The notes under the pieces were generated by a model. It was not told the DNA's origin and ran no database searches. It saw only the letters and a program-made list of their open reading frames with translations. DNA of 64,000 bases. Origin: Frondihabitans sp. PAMC 28766. GTDB taxonomy: Bacteria > Actinomycetota > Actinomycetes > Actinomycetales > Microbacteriaceae. The DNA lies in NCBI RefSeq assembly GCF_001577365.1, contig NZ_CP014513.1:310001-374000 (forward strand). Reading direction: 5' to 3'. Of the stretch, positions 14,853-23,952 are shown one piece after another. The position numbers were made by a program, and so were the translations under genes. Position 1 is the first letter of the stretch. Each line of letters begins with the position of its first letter.

Positions 14853-16114
14853 GCGACCGGCTCGAGGATCTCGAGCCCTCCCATGAACGGACGCAGCGCC
14901 TCGGGCACGACGACCGAGCCGTCGGCCTGCTGGTGGGTCTCGAGGATGGCGACGATCCAGCGGGTTGTCGCCAGAGTGCCGTTCAGCGTCGCGACGGGCG
15001 CAGTCTTGCCCGAATCGGTGCGGTAGCGGATGTCGAGGCGGCGGGCCTGGAAGGTCGTGCAGTTGGAGGTCGACGTGAGCTCGCGGTACGTGCCCTGCGT
15101 GGGCACCCAGGCCTCGATGTCGAACTTGCGCGCGGCACTCGAGCCGAGGTCGCCGGCCGCCACGTCGATCACGCGGTAGCTGAGCTCGCAGGCCTGCAGC
15201 ATCTGCTCTTGGAACGACACCAGGCGATCGTGCTCCTGCTCGGCGACATCCGGGTGAACATAGCTGAACATCTCGAGCTTGTTGAACTGGTGCACCCGCA
15301 GGATGCCACGGTTGTCTTTGCCCGCGGCCCCCGCCTCGCGCCGATAGCACGTCGACCACCCGGCGTAGCGGATCGGCCCGTCGGTCACGTCGAGGATCTC
15401 GTCGGCGTGGTAGCCGGCGAGTGCGACCTCGCTCGTGCCAGTGAGGTACAGATCGTCGGCCGGCAGGTAGTAGACCTCGTCGGCGTGCGCGCCGAGGTAG
15501 CCGGTGCCGCCCATGATCTCGGGGCGCACCAGGGTCGGCGTGATGAGCGGGGTGAAGTCTTCACGGATGGCCTTGTCGAGGGCCATGTTCATGAGGCCGA
15601 GCTCGAGGCGGGCGCCGACGCCGCGGAGGAAGTAGAAGCGCGAGCCCGACACCTTCGTGCCGCGCTTGATGTCGATCGCACGGAGCTTCTCGCCGAGGTC
15701 GGCGTGGTCGAGCGGCTCGAAGTCGAACGTCTTGGGCTCGCCGTGGGTGCGCAGCGTGACGAAGTCTTCTTCGCCACCGGCGGGCACACCCTCGATGACC
15801 AGGTTGCCGATGGCACGGATCGCCTCGTCGAAAGTGAGGTCGGCCGCGGTGGAGGCGGCCTGCGCCTCTTTCACCTGGGCTGCGAGCTGCTGCGCCTGGG
15901 CGACCAGGGCGGCCTTGTCGTCTTTCGGCGCCTTCGCGACCGTCTTGCCGAACGCGTTCTGCTCGGCTCGGAGGTCTTCGAAGATCGAGATGGCGGCGCG
16001 GCGGGCGACGTCGGCGGCGAGCGCCACGTCGACGGCCTCTTCGGAGTCGCCCCGGGCCCGCTGACTCTTCTTGAGGAGGTCGGGGTCGTCGCGGAGCAGC
16101 TGGGGATCGATCAC
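14849..16114 (-). CDS. serS: Seryl-tRNA synthetase
   Basis: A 421-residue class II synthetase charging tRNA-Ser; a tRNA-Ser gene lies nearby. The N-terminal 100 residues are the coiled-coil arm that grips the long variable loop. Class II motif 2 is [10 protein letters not shown]...[14 protein letters not shown] and motif 3 is [33 protein letters not shown] belongs to the serine site. The GTG start at 16114 is preceded by TAGACT with a six-base gap, so the mRNA is probably leaderless. Confidence 0.97.
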   Translation of the reverse strand: MIDPQLLRDDPDLLKKSQRARGDSEEAVDVALAADVARRAAISIFEDLRAEQNAFGKTVAKAPKDDKAALVAQAQQLAAQVKEAQAASTAADLTFDEAIRAIGNLVIEGVPAGGEEDFVTLRTHGEPKTFDFEPLDHADLGEKLRAIDIKRGTKVSGSRFYFLRGVGARLELGLMNMALDKAIREDFTPLITPTLVRPEIMGGTGYLGAHADEVYYLPADDLYLTGTSEVALAGYHADEILDVTDGPIRYAGWSTCYRREAGAAGKDNRGILRVHQFNKLEMFSYVHPDVAEQEHDRLVSFQEQMLQACELSYRVIDVAAGDLGSSAARKFDIEAWVPTQGTYRELTSTSNCTTFQARRLDIRYRTDSGKTAPVATLNGTLATTRWIVAILETHQQADGSVVVPEALRPFMGGLEILEPVA

Positions 16115-16207
16115 TCCGCCAGTCTAAGGAATCCGGATGCCGCACGCTGGCGCCACGTTTTACGTGCCCGGTACACGAGCGCCGCCCGGGTCGTTTACGG
16201 TGGGCCT

Positions 16208-17299
16208 ATGAGCACGCCGACCTCCTCCGCCGCAGCCCCCGCGACGCCCGACGATCGGCCGACGCCCGACGATCGGCCGGCGTCCCACGATCGGCCGGCG
16301 TCCCACGATCGGCCGGCGGCCGAGCCCGAAGCCCCGCGCGCGCGCAAGACAGCCGCAGTGGTCTACAACCCCGTCAAGGTGCAGCTCAAAGACATCCGCA
16401 AGTCGGTCAAGAAGCACCAGAAGCAGGCCGGCTGGGACGAGACCCGCTATTACGAGACGAGCATCGAGGATCCTGGTGGCGGCATCACCCGCATGGCTGT
16501 CGAGGCGGGCGCCGACATGGTCATCGCGGCAGGAGGCGACGGCACGGTCCGCAACGTCGCCGAGGCTCTGCGCGGCACCGACGTCGCCCTGGGCCTCCTG
16601 CCTTCCGGCACCGGCAACCTGCTCGCCCGCAACCTCAAGCTGAACCTCGACCATCTCGACCAGTCGATCGCCACGGCCTTCCACGGCGTCGACCGCAGGA
16701 TCGACCTCGGCGTCGTCGACATCGAGAACCCCGATGGCTCGCGCGACCGCAGCGTGTTCGTGGTGATGGCGGGTCTCGGCCTCGATGCGCAGATGCTCGC
16801 CAACACCAACGACAAGCTGAAGGCCCGCGTCGGCTGGCTCGCCTACGTCGACGCGATCATCAAGAGCCTGCGCGACAACAACGCGCTGAACATCCGCTAC
16901 CGCCTCGACGGCGGCGACCGCAAGACGATGAAGACGCACACGATCATCCTGGGCAACTGCGGGCTGCTGCCCGGCAACCTCATGCTGCTGCCCGATGCCG
17001 CCATCGACGACGGCCTCTTCGACATCGTCGCCCTGCGCCCCGAGCGCAAGATCGACTGGGTCGGAATCTGGGTCAAGGTCGTCTGGGAGAACGGCATCCT
17101 GCGTCGCAGCCGGGCCGGGCGCCAGCTGATGAAGCTCGCCCCCGACCTCAAGACAGTGCGCTACATGAAGGGCAAAGAGATCGTCGTGCGCCTCGAGTCG
17201 CCGCAGGATTTCGAGCTCGACGGCGACTCGCACGGCCTCGCCACGGCGATCCGCGCGTTCATCGACCCGCTGGCGCTGACGGTGCGGGTGCCGGAGTAG
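16208..17299 (+). CDS. Diacylglycerol/lipid kinase-like protein
   Basis: A 363-residue protein of the DagK/YegS family, phosphorylating diacylglycerol or a related lipid at the inner membrane face. AAGGDGTVRNVAEAL is the catalytic GGDGT loop and GLLPSGTGNLLARNL the second signature; the C-terminal half is the two-sheet lipid-binding domain. Residues about 13-36 are a low-complexity linker of six-residue repeats (P-D-D-R-P type). TACGGT ends six bases before the ATG: leaderless start likely. It diverges from serS. Confidence 0.9.
   Translation: MSTPTSSAAAPATPDDRPTPDDRPASHDRPASHDRPAAEPEAPRARKTAAVVYNPVKVQLKDIRKSVKKHQKQAGWDETRYYETSIEDPGGGITRMAVEAGADMVIAAGGDGTVRNVAEALRGTDVALGLLPSGTGNLLARNLKLNLDHLDQSIATAFHGVDRRIDLGVVDIENPDGSRDRSVFVVMAGLGLDAQMLANTNDKLKARVGWLAYVDAIIKSLRDNNALNIRYRLDGGDRKTMKTHTIILGNCGLLPGNLMLLPDAAIDDGLFDIVALRPERKIDWVGIWVKVVWENGILRRSRAGRQLMKLAPDLKTVRYMKGKEIVVRLESPQDFELDGDSHGLATAIRAFIDPLALTVRVPE
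16244..16315 (+). repeat. Four 18-bp tandem repeats inside the lipid-kinase gene
   Basis: Two copies of ACGCCCGACGATCGGCCG are followed by two copies of GCGTCCCACGATCGGCCG, encoding TPDDRP twice and then ASHDRP twice in the disordered N-terminal linker. Pairwise identity suggests two rounds of duplication. Copy number could vary between strains. Confidence 0.85.
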
Positions 17300-17330
17300 C
17301 CGACGACGCGGCCCTCCGGAGGCACCCCGC

Positions 17331-18314
17331 CTACTGGCCGGGCTCGCCGACGACGATGGCCCGCAGCCAGTCGCGCGCCTCGACGAACGCCGCATTGTCG
17401 TAGCGCGGCGTGACGGTGACCTGCTCTCGGTCGGCGCGCGGGTACGAGCCGAGGAAGATCACGTTCGGGCTGAACCGCTTGAGCCCGAGCAGGGCGTCGG
17501 CCACGCGCTCGTCGAGGATGTGCCCGTCGAGGTCGATGACGAAGCGGTACCGGCCGAGGGCGTCACCGATGGGCCGCGACTGCAGCAGGCTCATGTTGAT
17601 GCCGCGGGTCGCGAACTGCTCGAGCATGTCGAGCAGACCGCCGGCGCGGTCGTCGGGCAGCTCGGCGATGATGCTGGTCTTGTCGGATCCTGTCGCCGGA
17701 GGCACCGCCGCCGTGCGGCCCACGAGCACGAACCGCGTGACGGCGTTGGGGTTGTCGCCGATGCTCGTCGCGAGCACCTCGAGCGGGTGGATGTCGGTGA
17801 TGCCGGGCGGGGCGACGGCGGCGTCGGCGAGCGTGCCCACCACGGCGTCGGCGTCGGCCGCCGGCAGCAGGGCGGCAGCAGCAGCGACATTGGAGGTCGC
17901 GGGCAGGTGCGCGTGCTCGGGCAGGGCGCGCTCGAGCCAGTGGCGCGTCTGGGCGTACGCGACGGGGTGAGCGTTGACCACCCGCACGTCGGCGAGGCTC
18001 GTGCCCGGGCGTGCCACGAGCACGAAGTCGACCTTGACCAGGTACTCCCCCAGGATCCGCAGGCCGGGCACGTTGGCGAGGGCGTCCTGCGTCGCCGAGA
18101 CCCCGCCGTCGATCGAGTTCTCGATCGCGATCATCGCGGCGACGCTGCGCTCGGCCACGACGTCGGCGAGAGCTTCACCCACGTTGTTGACGCTGCGCCA
18201 GGTCTTGCCCTGGGCCTCGGGCACCTGCTTGAGAGCTGCCTCGGTGAATGTGCCGGCCGGGCCCAGGTAGGAGTAGGTCGTCTGGGGGTCGGAGGCGTGC
18301 TCTGGCATGGGCAC
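17331..18314 (-). CDS. pheA: Prephenate dehydratase
   Basis: A 327-residue enzyme converting prephenate to phenylpyruvate in phenylalanine synthesis. YSYLGPAGTFTEAALKQ opens the catalytic domain; IENSIDGGV and the TRF motif (VTRFVLVGR) are active-site landmarks. Residues about 215-295 are an ACT domain for feedback by Phe, where the usual ESRP reads QSRP. There is no chorismate mutase part. TAGGCT lies seven bases before the ATG at 18314; a second Met at 18308 is possible. Confidence 0.95.
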   Translation of the reverse strand: MPMPEHASDPQTTYSYLGPAGTFTEAALKQVPEAQGKTWRSVNNVGEALADVVAERSVAAMIAIENSIDGGVSATQDALANVPGLRILGEYLVKVDFVLVARPGTSLADVRVVNAHPVAYAQTRHWLERALPEHAHLPATSNVAAAAALLPAADADAVVGTLADAAVAPPGITDIHPLEVLATSIGDNPNAVTRFVLVGRTAAVPPATGSDKTSIIAELPDDRAGGLLDMLEQFATRGINMSLLQSRPIGDALGRYRFVIDLDGHILDERVADALLGLKRFSPNVIFLGSYPRADREQVTVTPRYDNAAFVEARDWLRAIVVGEPGQ

Positions 18315-18379
18315 GAGCCTATTGCCTGCGGGGCACGAGTCTGCGGCACGAGTCTGCGGCAGGTGCCAGGATGGCAGAC

Positions 18380-19999
18380 ATGACAGACCGCGCAGGCACC
18401 TACGCCGAAGCTTCCGACCTCATCGACCCCGAAGCCGTCTCGGCCGCCTACTACGACCTGATCCCCGACGTGACGAACCCCGCGCAGAAGGTGGTCTTCG
18501 GCACCTCCGGCCACCGCGGCTCGTCGCTCGACTCGGCCTTCAACGAGGCGCACATCGCGGCGATCACGCAGGCCATCTGCGAGTACCGCGCCGGCCAGGG
18601 CATCACCGGGCCGCTCTTCATCGGCCGCGACACCCACATCTTGTCCGGCCCCGCCGAGCGCACCGCCATGGAGGTGCTGGCCGGCAACGGCGTCAGCGTG
18701 CTGGCCGACGCCGAAGGCGGCTACGTGCCGACGCCGGTGGTGAGCCACGCGATCCTCGTCTACAACAACGACCCCTCGCACGACGACCAGGCCGACGGCA
18801 TCGTCGTCACCCCGTCGCACAACCCTCCGCGCGACGGCGGCTTCAAGTACAACCCGCCGCACGGCGGCCCCGCTGACAGCGACGCGACCTCGTGGATAGC
18901 AGACCGCGCCAACGAGATCATCGCCGGCGGCAACGCCCTGGTGAAGAAGAGCATGGTGAGCCCTGGCCGCCACGACTTCCTCCGCGGCTACGTCACCGAT
19001 CTCGCCAACGTGATCGACTTCGACGCGATCCGCGAGGCCGGCATCCGCATCGGCGCCGACCCGCTGGGCGGCGCGAGCGTCGAATACTGGGCCGCGATCC
19101 GCGATGCCTACGGCCTCGACCTGACTGTCATGAACCCCGCCGTCGACCCGACCTGGCGCTTCATGACGCTCGACTGGGACGAGAAGATCCGGATGGACCC
19201 GTCGAGCCCCTCGGTCATGGCGAGCGTCGTCGAGCGCAAAGACGAGTTCGACATCACCACGGGCAACGACGCCGACGCCGACCGCCACGGCATCGTCACA
19301 CCCGACGGCGGCCTGATCAACCCCAACCACTACCTCGCGGTCGCCATCGACTATCTCTACACGCACCGCCCCGACTGGCGGCCCGACGCCGCCATCGGCA
19401 AGACCCTCGTGTCGTCGTCGATCATCGACAAGGTCGCGGAGTCCCTGGGGCGACGCCTCTGGGAGGTGCCGGTCGGCTTCAAGTGGTTCGTGCCCGGGCT
19501 CGTCGACGGTTCGGTCGCGTTCGGCGGCGAGGAGAGCGCCGGGGCGTCCTTCCTGCGTCGCGACGGCAGCGTGTGGACGACCGACAAAGACGGCATCATC
19601 CTCGCCCTCCTGGCCAGCGAGATCCTGGCCGTCACCGGCAAGACCCCGTCGCAGCTCTACACCGAGCTCACAGCCCGCTTCGGCGACCCGGTCTACCAGC
19701 GCGTCGATGCCGCCGCCTCGAAAGAGCAGAAGGCTCGCCTCGGCAAGCTCTCCGGCTCGGACATCACGGCGACCGAGCTTGCCGGCGACCCGATCACGGC
19801 GAAGCTCAGCGAGGCGCCCGGCAACGGTGCGGCCGTCGGCGGGGTGAAGGTCACGACCGACAAGGCGTGGTTCGCGGCGCGGCCGTCGGGCACCGAAGAC
19901 GTCTACAAGATCTATGCCGAATCGTTCGAGGGCCCCGAACACCTGGGGCGGGTGCAGGCCGAGGCGAAGCAGATCGTCGACGCCGCGCTCGGCGCCTAG
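18380..19999 (+). CDS. pgm: Phosphoglucomutase (alpha-D-glucose-specific)
   Basis: A 539-residue enzyme interconverting glucose-1- and glucose-6-phosphate, feeding glycogen, trehalose and cell-wall sugars. FGTSGHRGSS is the N-terminal sugar-phosphate loop, VVTPSHNPP holds the phosphoserine, TGNDADADRHG is the metal loop, GGEESAG the sugar loop and RPSGTED the phosphate-binding loop; length is close to E. coli Pgm. I prefer ATG 18380 (MTDRAGT); ATG 18371 is also possible. A 62-base inverted repeat follows the stop. Confidence 0.95.
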   Translation: MTDRAGTYAEASDLIDPEAVSAAYYDLIPDVTNPAQKVVFGTSGHRGSSLDSAFNEAHIAAITQAICEYRAGQGITGPLFIGRDTHILSGPAERTAMEVLAGNGVSVLADAEGGYVPTPVVSHAILVYNNDPSHDDQADGIVVTPSHNPPRDGGFKYNPPHGGPADSDATSWIADRANEIIAGGNALVKKSMVSPGRHDFLRGYVTDLANVIDFDAIREAGIRIGADPLGGASVEYWAAIRDAYGLDLTVMNPAVDPTWRFMTLDWDEKIRMDPSSPSVMASVVERKDEFDITTGNDADADRHGIVTPDGGLINPNHYLAVAIDYLYTHRPDWRPDAAIGKTLVSSSIIDKVAESLGRRLWEVPVGFKWFVPGLVDGSVAFGGEESAGASFLRRDGSVWTTDKDGIILALLASEILAVTGKTPSQLYTELTARFGDPVYQRVDAAASKEQKARLGKLSGSDITATELAGDPITAKLSEAPGNGAAVGGVKVTTDKAWFAARPSGTEDVYKIYAESFEGPEHLGRVQAEAKQIVDAALGA

Positions 20000-20009
20000 C
20001 TCTCGCCTG

Positions 20010-20071
20010 GGCTCCGGCGACCGGCACACGCTCTAGTCCGCGGACTAGAGCGTGTGCCGGTCGTCGGAGCC
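20010..20071. terminator. 62-bp near-perfect inverted repeat between pgm and a convergent gene
   Basis: Bases 20010-20040 and 20041-20071 are reverse complements of each other with one mismatch in 31 and no loop. The inner arm is CCGGCACACGCTCTAGTCCG. The right arm is the last 27 bases of the leftward gene ending at 20045; the left arm is the same sequence in opposite orientation beyond pgm. It probably ends both transcripts, and looks like an inverted duplication of that gene's 3' end. Confidence 0.8.
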
Positions 20072-20362
20072 GAAGGCGGTCCACCACTCGTCGATGCGAG
20101 TGGCAACATCGCGCGCGAGCTGCTCCTTCATCGCGAGCCCGTAGTCGCGGGTGAGTGCCCCGGCGATCTCGACGGCCAGCGCCCGCGGCCGAAGACCGTG
20201 CTCGAGCTCGACCAGGATCGGGCGCACGAGGTCGTCGTACTCCCCCTCGGGCGCGGCGTCGGGCACCCCGAGCGGGTTCCACTGCCGCAGTATCGCCGCG
20301 AGCTCGAGCTCGACGGGCGAGAACTCCGCTCGGTCGGAGTTGGACGGGCTCGCGGTTCGCAT
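20045..20362 (-). CDS. Small conserved-looking protein of unknown function
   Basis: A 105-residue acidic, probably all-helical protein. LELAAILRQWNPLGVPD, EYDDLVRPILVEL and a C-terminal EQLARDVATRIDEWW resemble the DUF1871-type proteins of Bacillus, but only weakly. The ATG at 20362 is preferred over 20422 because CAGACT ends six bases before it. The stop lies inside the large palindrome at 20010-20071. It is bracketed by hairpins on both sides, so it is probably transcribed alone. Confidence 0.6.
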   Translation of the reverse strand: MRTASPSNSDRAEFSPVELELAAILRQWNPLGVPDAAPEGEYDDLVRPILVELEHGLRPRALAVEIAGALTRDYGLAMKEQLARDVATRIDEWWTAFGSDDRHTL

Positions 20363-20397
20363 CCCCTCAGTCTGCCGCACGCTTCCGACACCGCTAA

Positions 20398-20457
20398 ACC
20401 CTCGCGGGCGGCACTCGCGCAATGCCTAGGCATTGCGCGGACGCCGCCCGCGAGGGT
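20398..20457. terminator. 60-bp compound hairpin after the alkyl-DHAP-synthase-like gene
   Basis: Outer arms ACCCTCGCGGGCGGC and GCCGCCCGCGAGGGT (15 bp, perfect) enclose a 3/3 internal loop and a perfect 24-base inner palindrome (20416-20439, arms CGCGCAATGCCT). It starts 18 bases after the flavoprotein stop, read leftward. In that direction TTTAG follows. Confidence 0.75.
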
Positions 20458-20475
20458 CTGGCGAAAAGCGGGCGG

Positions 20476-22185
20476 TCAGCGACCGGTGATCTTGCCCGGG
20501 TTGAAGTGGCGCTCGGGATCGGCCGAGTCGAGCAGCCCCTGCATCAAGGCCGCGCCGGGAGCCGACACGTCGGCCTCCAGCCACGGCGAATGCTCGACGC
20601 CGACGCCGTGGTGGTGCGACAGCGTGCCGCCCTCGGCGATGAACGCGTCTTGAATGGCCCGCTTGACCACGTCGTACTGGCCGAGCGCGTCTTCGCCGTG
20701 CTCGAACGCGAACGTGAAGTAGAGGCAGGCGCCGGTGTGGTACGAGTGAGAGAGGTGACCCATGATCACGCCCTGCACGCCGATCTTCTCGAACGCGCGC
20801 TTCGCGGCGGCAGTGACCTCGGTCGAGAGCGTCAGCAGCTTCGACCACGGGGCGGCGGTCTCCGAGACGTCGGCTGCACCGCCGTGGTCGAGGAAGAAGT
20901 CGCGCAGGTAGGGGGTGTCGAACTTCTTCTGGTCGTAGAGCACGCCGGGGCCCTTGCCGACGCCGAAGCCGCCGTGCTTCTTGACGATCTTCGACACGAG
21001 CTTCTCGTTTCGGTCGACGTGCTCGTCGGAGCCCTCGTAGCCGATGAACGAGAGGCAGATCTTCGAGAGGTCCCAGCCCTTGAGCTTCATGAAGCGCTGC
21101 ACGCCCTGGTTGAGCAGCGCCGAGATGCCCTTGCTGGCCTTCGACGTGGCCAGCGACATCTCGGTCTCGACCTCGTTCGAGACGCGGGTGATCGACGGGG
21201 TGGCGTCGCTCTCCGAGATCGCCTGCATCGCACGCAGCCCCGCCGCCCAGGTCGGGAAGAAGTACGCCTGGATCTCGCGCTTCTCGGGGATGCGGTGCAC
21301 CTGCGCGGTGACCTCGGTGATCACGCCGAGGCGGCCCTCGGAGCCCAGGATCATCTCGCGGATGCTCGGCCCCGTCGACGTCGACGGCACGGCGCGCAGC
21401 ACCACGACGCCCTCGGGGCGCACCATGCGGAGGCCCCGGGTGATGTCGGCGATGTCGCCGAACTTGTCGGACTGCATGCCCGACGAGCGGGTGGCAACCC
21501 AGCCGCCGAGGGTCGAGTGCGTGAAGCTGTCGGGGAAGTGCCCCAGTGTCCAGCCCTTGGCGTTCAGCTGCTCTTCGATGTCGGGGCCCTGGGCGCCGGC
21601 CTGGATCCGTGCGAGACCTGCGTCTTCGTCGATGTCGAGCACGCGGTCGAGGCGACCCATGTCGAGCGAGACGACGATGCGCTGCTCTTCGGGCTGCGGC
21701 TCGAGGCTGCCGGCGATGTTGCTGCCGCCGCCGAACGGGATCAGCACGAGGTCGTGGGCGATAGCCGCCGCGACGACCTTGGCGACCTCAGACTCGGTGG
21801 CGGGGTAGAGCACCACGTCGGGCACACGGGGGAAGACGCCCTGGCGGATGCGGATCAGGTCGCGGATCGACTTGCCGTAGGTGTGGACGACGCGCTCCAT
21901 GTCGCCGGTGACGACGTTGCCCTCGCCGACGATCAGCGAGAGGGCGGACGTGACGTCAGCGGTGGTCCTGGAGGCCGGGATCTCGAGGTCGTCGAACGAG
22001 GGTGCCGCGGTGACAGCAGCGGTGCGGAGGTCGACGCCGACGACCTTCTTGACGAAGGGCGCGAAAGCCGGTTTGTCCTCGTGGTGGAAGGCGACGCCGT
22101 CGACGCCCCAGCCCCACCACTTCATGTGCTTGACGTCGGGGCCGTCGACGGTGCCCGAAACGGTCTTCGGCTTGAGATCGGTCAC
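20476..22185 (-). CDS. FAD-linked oxidase, alkyl-dihydroxyacetonephosphate-synthase-like
   Basis: A 569-residue flavoprotein of the vanillyl-alcohol-oxidase fold. FPRVPDVVLYPATESEVAK opens the FAD domain; PFGGGSNIAGSLEP and GHFPDSFTHSTLGGWVATRS are the signatures of AGPS, which swaps an acyl chain for a fatty alcohol to form the ether bond. The C-terminal HHHGVGVEHSPWL is the conserved His stretch of AGPS. Mycobacterial homologues are annotated AgpS but actual ether synthesis there is not settled. It overlaps the acyltransferase (GTGA) and lies in a cluster with an acyl reductase. Confidence 0.85.
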   Translation of the reverse strand: MTDLKPKTVSGTVDGPDVKHMKWWGWGVDGVAFHHEDKPAFAPFVKKVVGVDLRTAAVTAAPSFDDLEIPASRTTADVTSALSLIVGEGNVVTGDMERVVHTYGKSIRDLIRIRQGVFPRVPDVVLYPATESEVAKVVAAAIAHDLVLIPFGGGSNIAGSLEPQPEEQRIVVSLDMGRLDRVLDIDEDAGLARIQAGAQGPDIEEQLNAKGWTLGHFPDSFTHSTLGGWVATRSSGMQSDKFGDIADITRGLRMVRPEGVVVLRAVPSTSTGPSIREMILGSEGRLGVITEVTAQVHRIPEKREIQAYFFPTWAAGLRAMQAISESDATPSITRVSNEVETEMSLATSKASKGISALLNQGVQRFMKLKGWDLSKICLSFIGYEGSDEHVDRNEKLVSKIVKKHGGFGVGKGPGVLYDQKKFDTPYLRDFFLDHGGAADVSETAAPWSKLLTLSTEVTAAAKRAFEKIGVQGVIMGHLSHSYHTGACLYFTFAFEHGEDALGQYDVVKRAIQDAFIAEGGTLSHHHGVGVEHSPWLEADVSAPGAALMQGLLDSADPERHFNPGKITGR

Positions 22186-23081
22186 GGGCGGGCTCCTTCG
22201 GGCGATGCGGACGACCCAAGGATATCGGCCGAATACTGAACTTTCAGTCGCAGGATCTCGTCGCGAAGACGTTCAGAGAAGGCGACCGGCTTCTCGTCGG
22301 GCTCGGGCCGCATGGGCGCGCCGAACACGACGCCGACCGGCATGCGGCCCGGCCTCGGCCAACTCGTGCCGCGGGGCTGCGCGAGGTTGGCGCCGATGAG
22401 GGCGAGCGGCACGACCGGCACGTCGCAGGCGGCGGCGAGGCGAGCGGCTCCCGGCTTGAACTTGGCCATCTGGCCGTCCTTCGAGCGCGTGCCCTCGGGG
22501 AAGACGAGCACGGGGAATCCGCGCTGCAAGAGCGATGCGGCGCTGACCGACGGGTCTTCGCGGCGCGTCAGGCGGAGGCGACGACGTTTCTTGCCCTCGC
22601 TGCCGCGACGCTGGATCGGGAACGCGTTGAAGAAGAGGGAGGTGAGACCGCGCCGCCACCACACGTCGAAGAAGTAGTCGGCCGCGGCACCGGTGGCCGT
22701 GTAGCGCGCGAGCTTGCGGGGCAGCGCGCCGACGATGAGCGGGGCGTCCAGGTGGCTGGAGTGGTTGGCGACCAGCACGAACCCGCCCTCGAGCCCCTTC
22801 AGGTTCTTGCGGCCGAGCACCGTGACGTTGGTGATCGACCAGACGGTCGGCTTCATCACCCAGCGCTGGGCGACGAACCGGAACGAGGCGTGCAGGCCGG
22901 AGTTGAAGCGGTCGTTGATGTCGACGGCGGTGCCGCTGACACGACCGGCGACTTTGGAGAGACGAGGATGCGGCGCAGACGCGGAATCCTGCGCCGCCCT
23001 GTCCTGCGCGGTGTCGGCTTCGCCCGGCGCGTCGGTGTCGGCTTCGCCGGGCGCGCCCTTGCGCTCGTCGTCCACGATCAC
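22182..23081 (-). CDS. PlsC-like 1-acyl-glycerol-3-phosphate acyltransferase
   Basis: A 299-residue acyltransferase. NHSSHLDAPL is the HX4D catalytic motif and FPEGTRSKDGQ the substrate-binding motif of the PlsC family; VVPLALIGA completes it. About 60 residues of Ala/Asp-rich linker precede, including a near repeat of PGEADT. It overlaps the SDR stop and the flavoprotein start, both as GTGA, so three genes form one unit. In this context it could acylate alkyl- or acyl-glycerol-3-phosphate. Confidence 0.88.
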   Translation of the reverse strand: MIVDDERKGAPGEADTDAPGEADTAQDRAAQDSASAPHPRLSKVAGRVSGTAVDINDRFNSGLHASFRFVAQRWVMKPTVWSITNVTVLGRKNLKGLEGGFVLVANHSSHLDAPLIVGALPRKLARYTATGAAADYFFDVWWRRGLTSLFFNAFPIQRRGSEGKKRRRLRLTRREDPSVSAASLLQRGFPVLVFPEGTRSKDGQMAKFKPGAARLAAACDVPVVPLALIGANLAQPRGTSWPRPGRMPVGVVFGAPMRPEPDEKPVAFSERLRDEILRLKVQYSADILGSSASPEGARP

Positions 23082-23875
23082 GACCCGACCGGCTCGTGGT
23101 CGGCGGACGAGGCGGATCGGCTCGACGAGATCGCGGCTGACACGGAGCGCACGGCGCCCTTGGGTGCGTGGCGGAGCAACCCGACGAGCACCTTGTACCG
23201 AACGGTGGGTATGGAGATCACTTTGCCCCTGTCGACGTCGCGCAGACACGCGGTGACCAGTTGTTCGGTGTCGAGCCACAGGGCGTTTGGGATCTTCGAC
23301 GTGCCGATGGCGGCCCGCTGATGGAACTCGGTGCGCACCCAGCCGGGCAGCAGTGCGGTGACGCCCACCCCGGTGCCGCGCAACTCGACGGCGAGCCCCT
23401 CGGAGTAGGACGTGACCCAGGCCTTGATGGCCGAGTAGGCGCCCATGGCGAGCATGCCTGCGATCGACGAGACGTTGACGATCCTGCCGTGGCCACGGTC
23501 GCGCATGCCGCGTGCGGCGGCGCCCGACAGAACGAGCACCGTGCGGCACATCACCTCGAAGCCGCGGTCGTGAGCCGCGACGTCGGGCGTGGTCAGCGGC
23601 ACGTGCATGCCGAAACCGGCATTGTTCACGAGAAGGTCGATCGGGCGCGACGAGTCTTCGAGTCGAGCGGCCACACGATCGACGTCATCGCGGCTCGAGA
23701 GGTCGGCCGGAAAGGTCTCGACGGAGCGCCCGAGACGGCCGAGCTCGAGCGCCATCGACGCCAGTCTCGCCTCGTCTCGAGCGACGAGAACGAGGTCGTA
23801 CCCTTGATGTGCGAGCTGGCGGGCGAATTCGGCACCGATGCCGGACGTGCCCCCGGTCACGAGCGCTACAGCCAT
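23078..23875 (-). CDS. SDR reductase of the lipid cluster
   Basis: A 265-residue classical SDR. LVTGGTSGIGAEFARQLA binds NADP; NNAGFGM, SSIAG and YSAIK form the catalytic set. It belongs to the DltE/YqjQ-like group of lipid and keto reductases. In a cluster with AGPS- and PlsC-like enzymes, reduction of acyl- or alkyl-dihydroxyacetone phosphate is the simplest proposal. The ATG at 23875 follows TATCGT by seven bases (leaderless). It is the first gene of the leftward unit and diverges from the ferritin-like gene at 23953. Confidence 0.87.
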   Translation of the reverse strand: MAVALVTGGTSGIGAEFARQLAHQGYDLVLVARDEARLASMALELGRLGRSVETFPADLSSRDDVDRVAARLEDSSRPIDLLVNNAGFGMHVPLTTPDVAAHDRGFEVMCRTVLVLSGAAARGMRDRGHGRIVNVSSIAGMLAMGAYSAIKAWVTSYSEGLAVELRGTGVGVTALLPGWVRTEFHQRAAIGTSKIPNALWLDTEQLVTACLRDVDRGKVISIPTVRYKVLVGLLRHAPKGAVRSVSAAISSSRSASSADHEPVGS

Positions 23876-23952
23876 GCCGCTTACGATACGGTGCCTACGG
23901 GCATCTTCGTGCATCGATCACTGTGCAAGCCCGCCTCGGAGGTTCCCCCATC

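Noticed and set aside
14822..17299. Rightward open frame of 825 codons
   Set aside because: Its first 460 codons are antisense to serS with no motif; only the part from 16208 (lipid kinase) is real.
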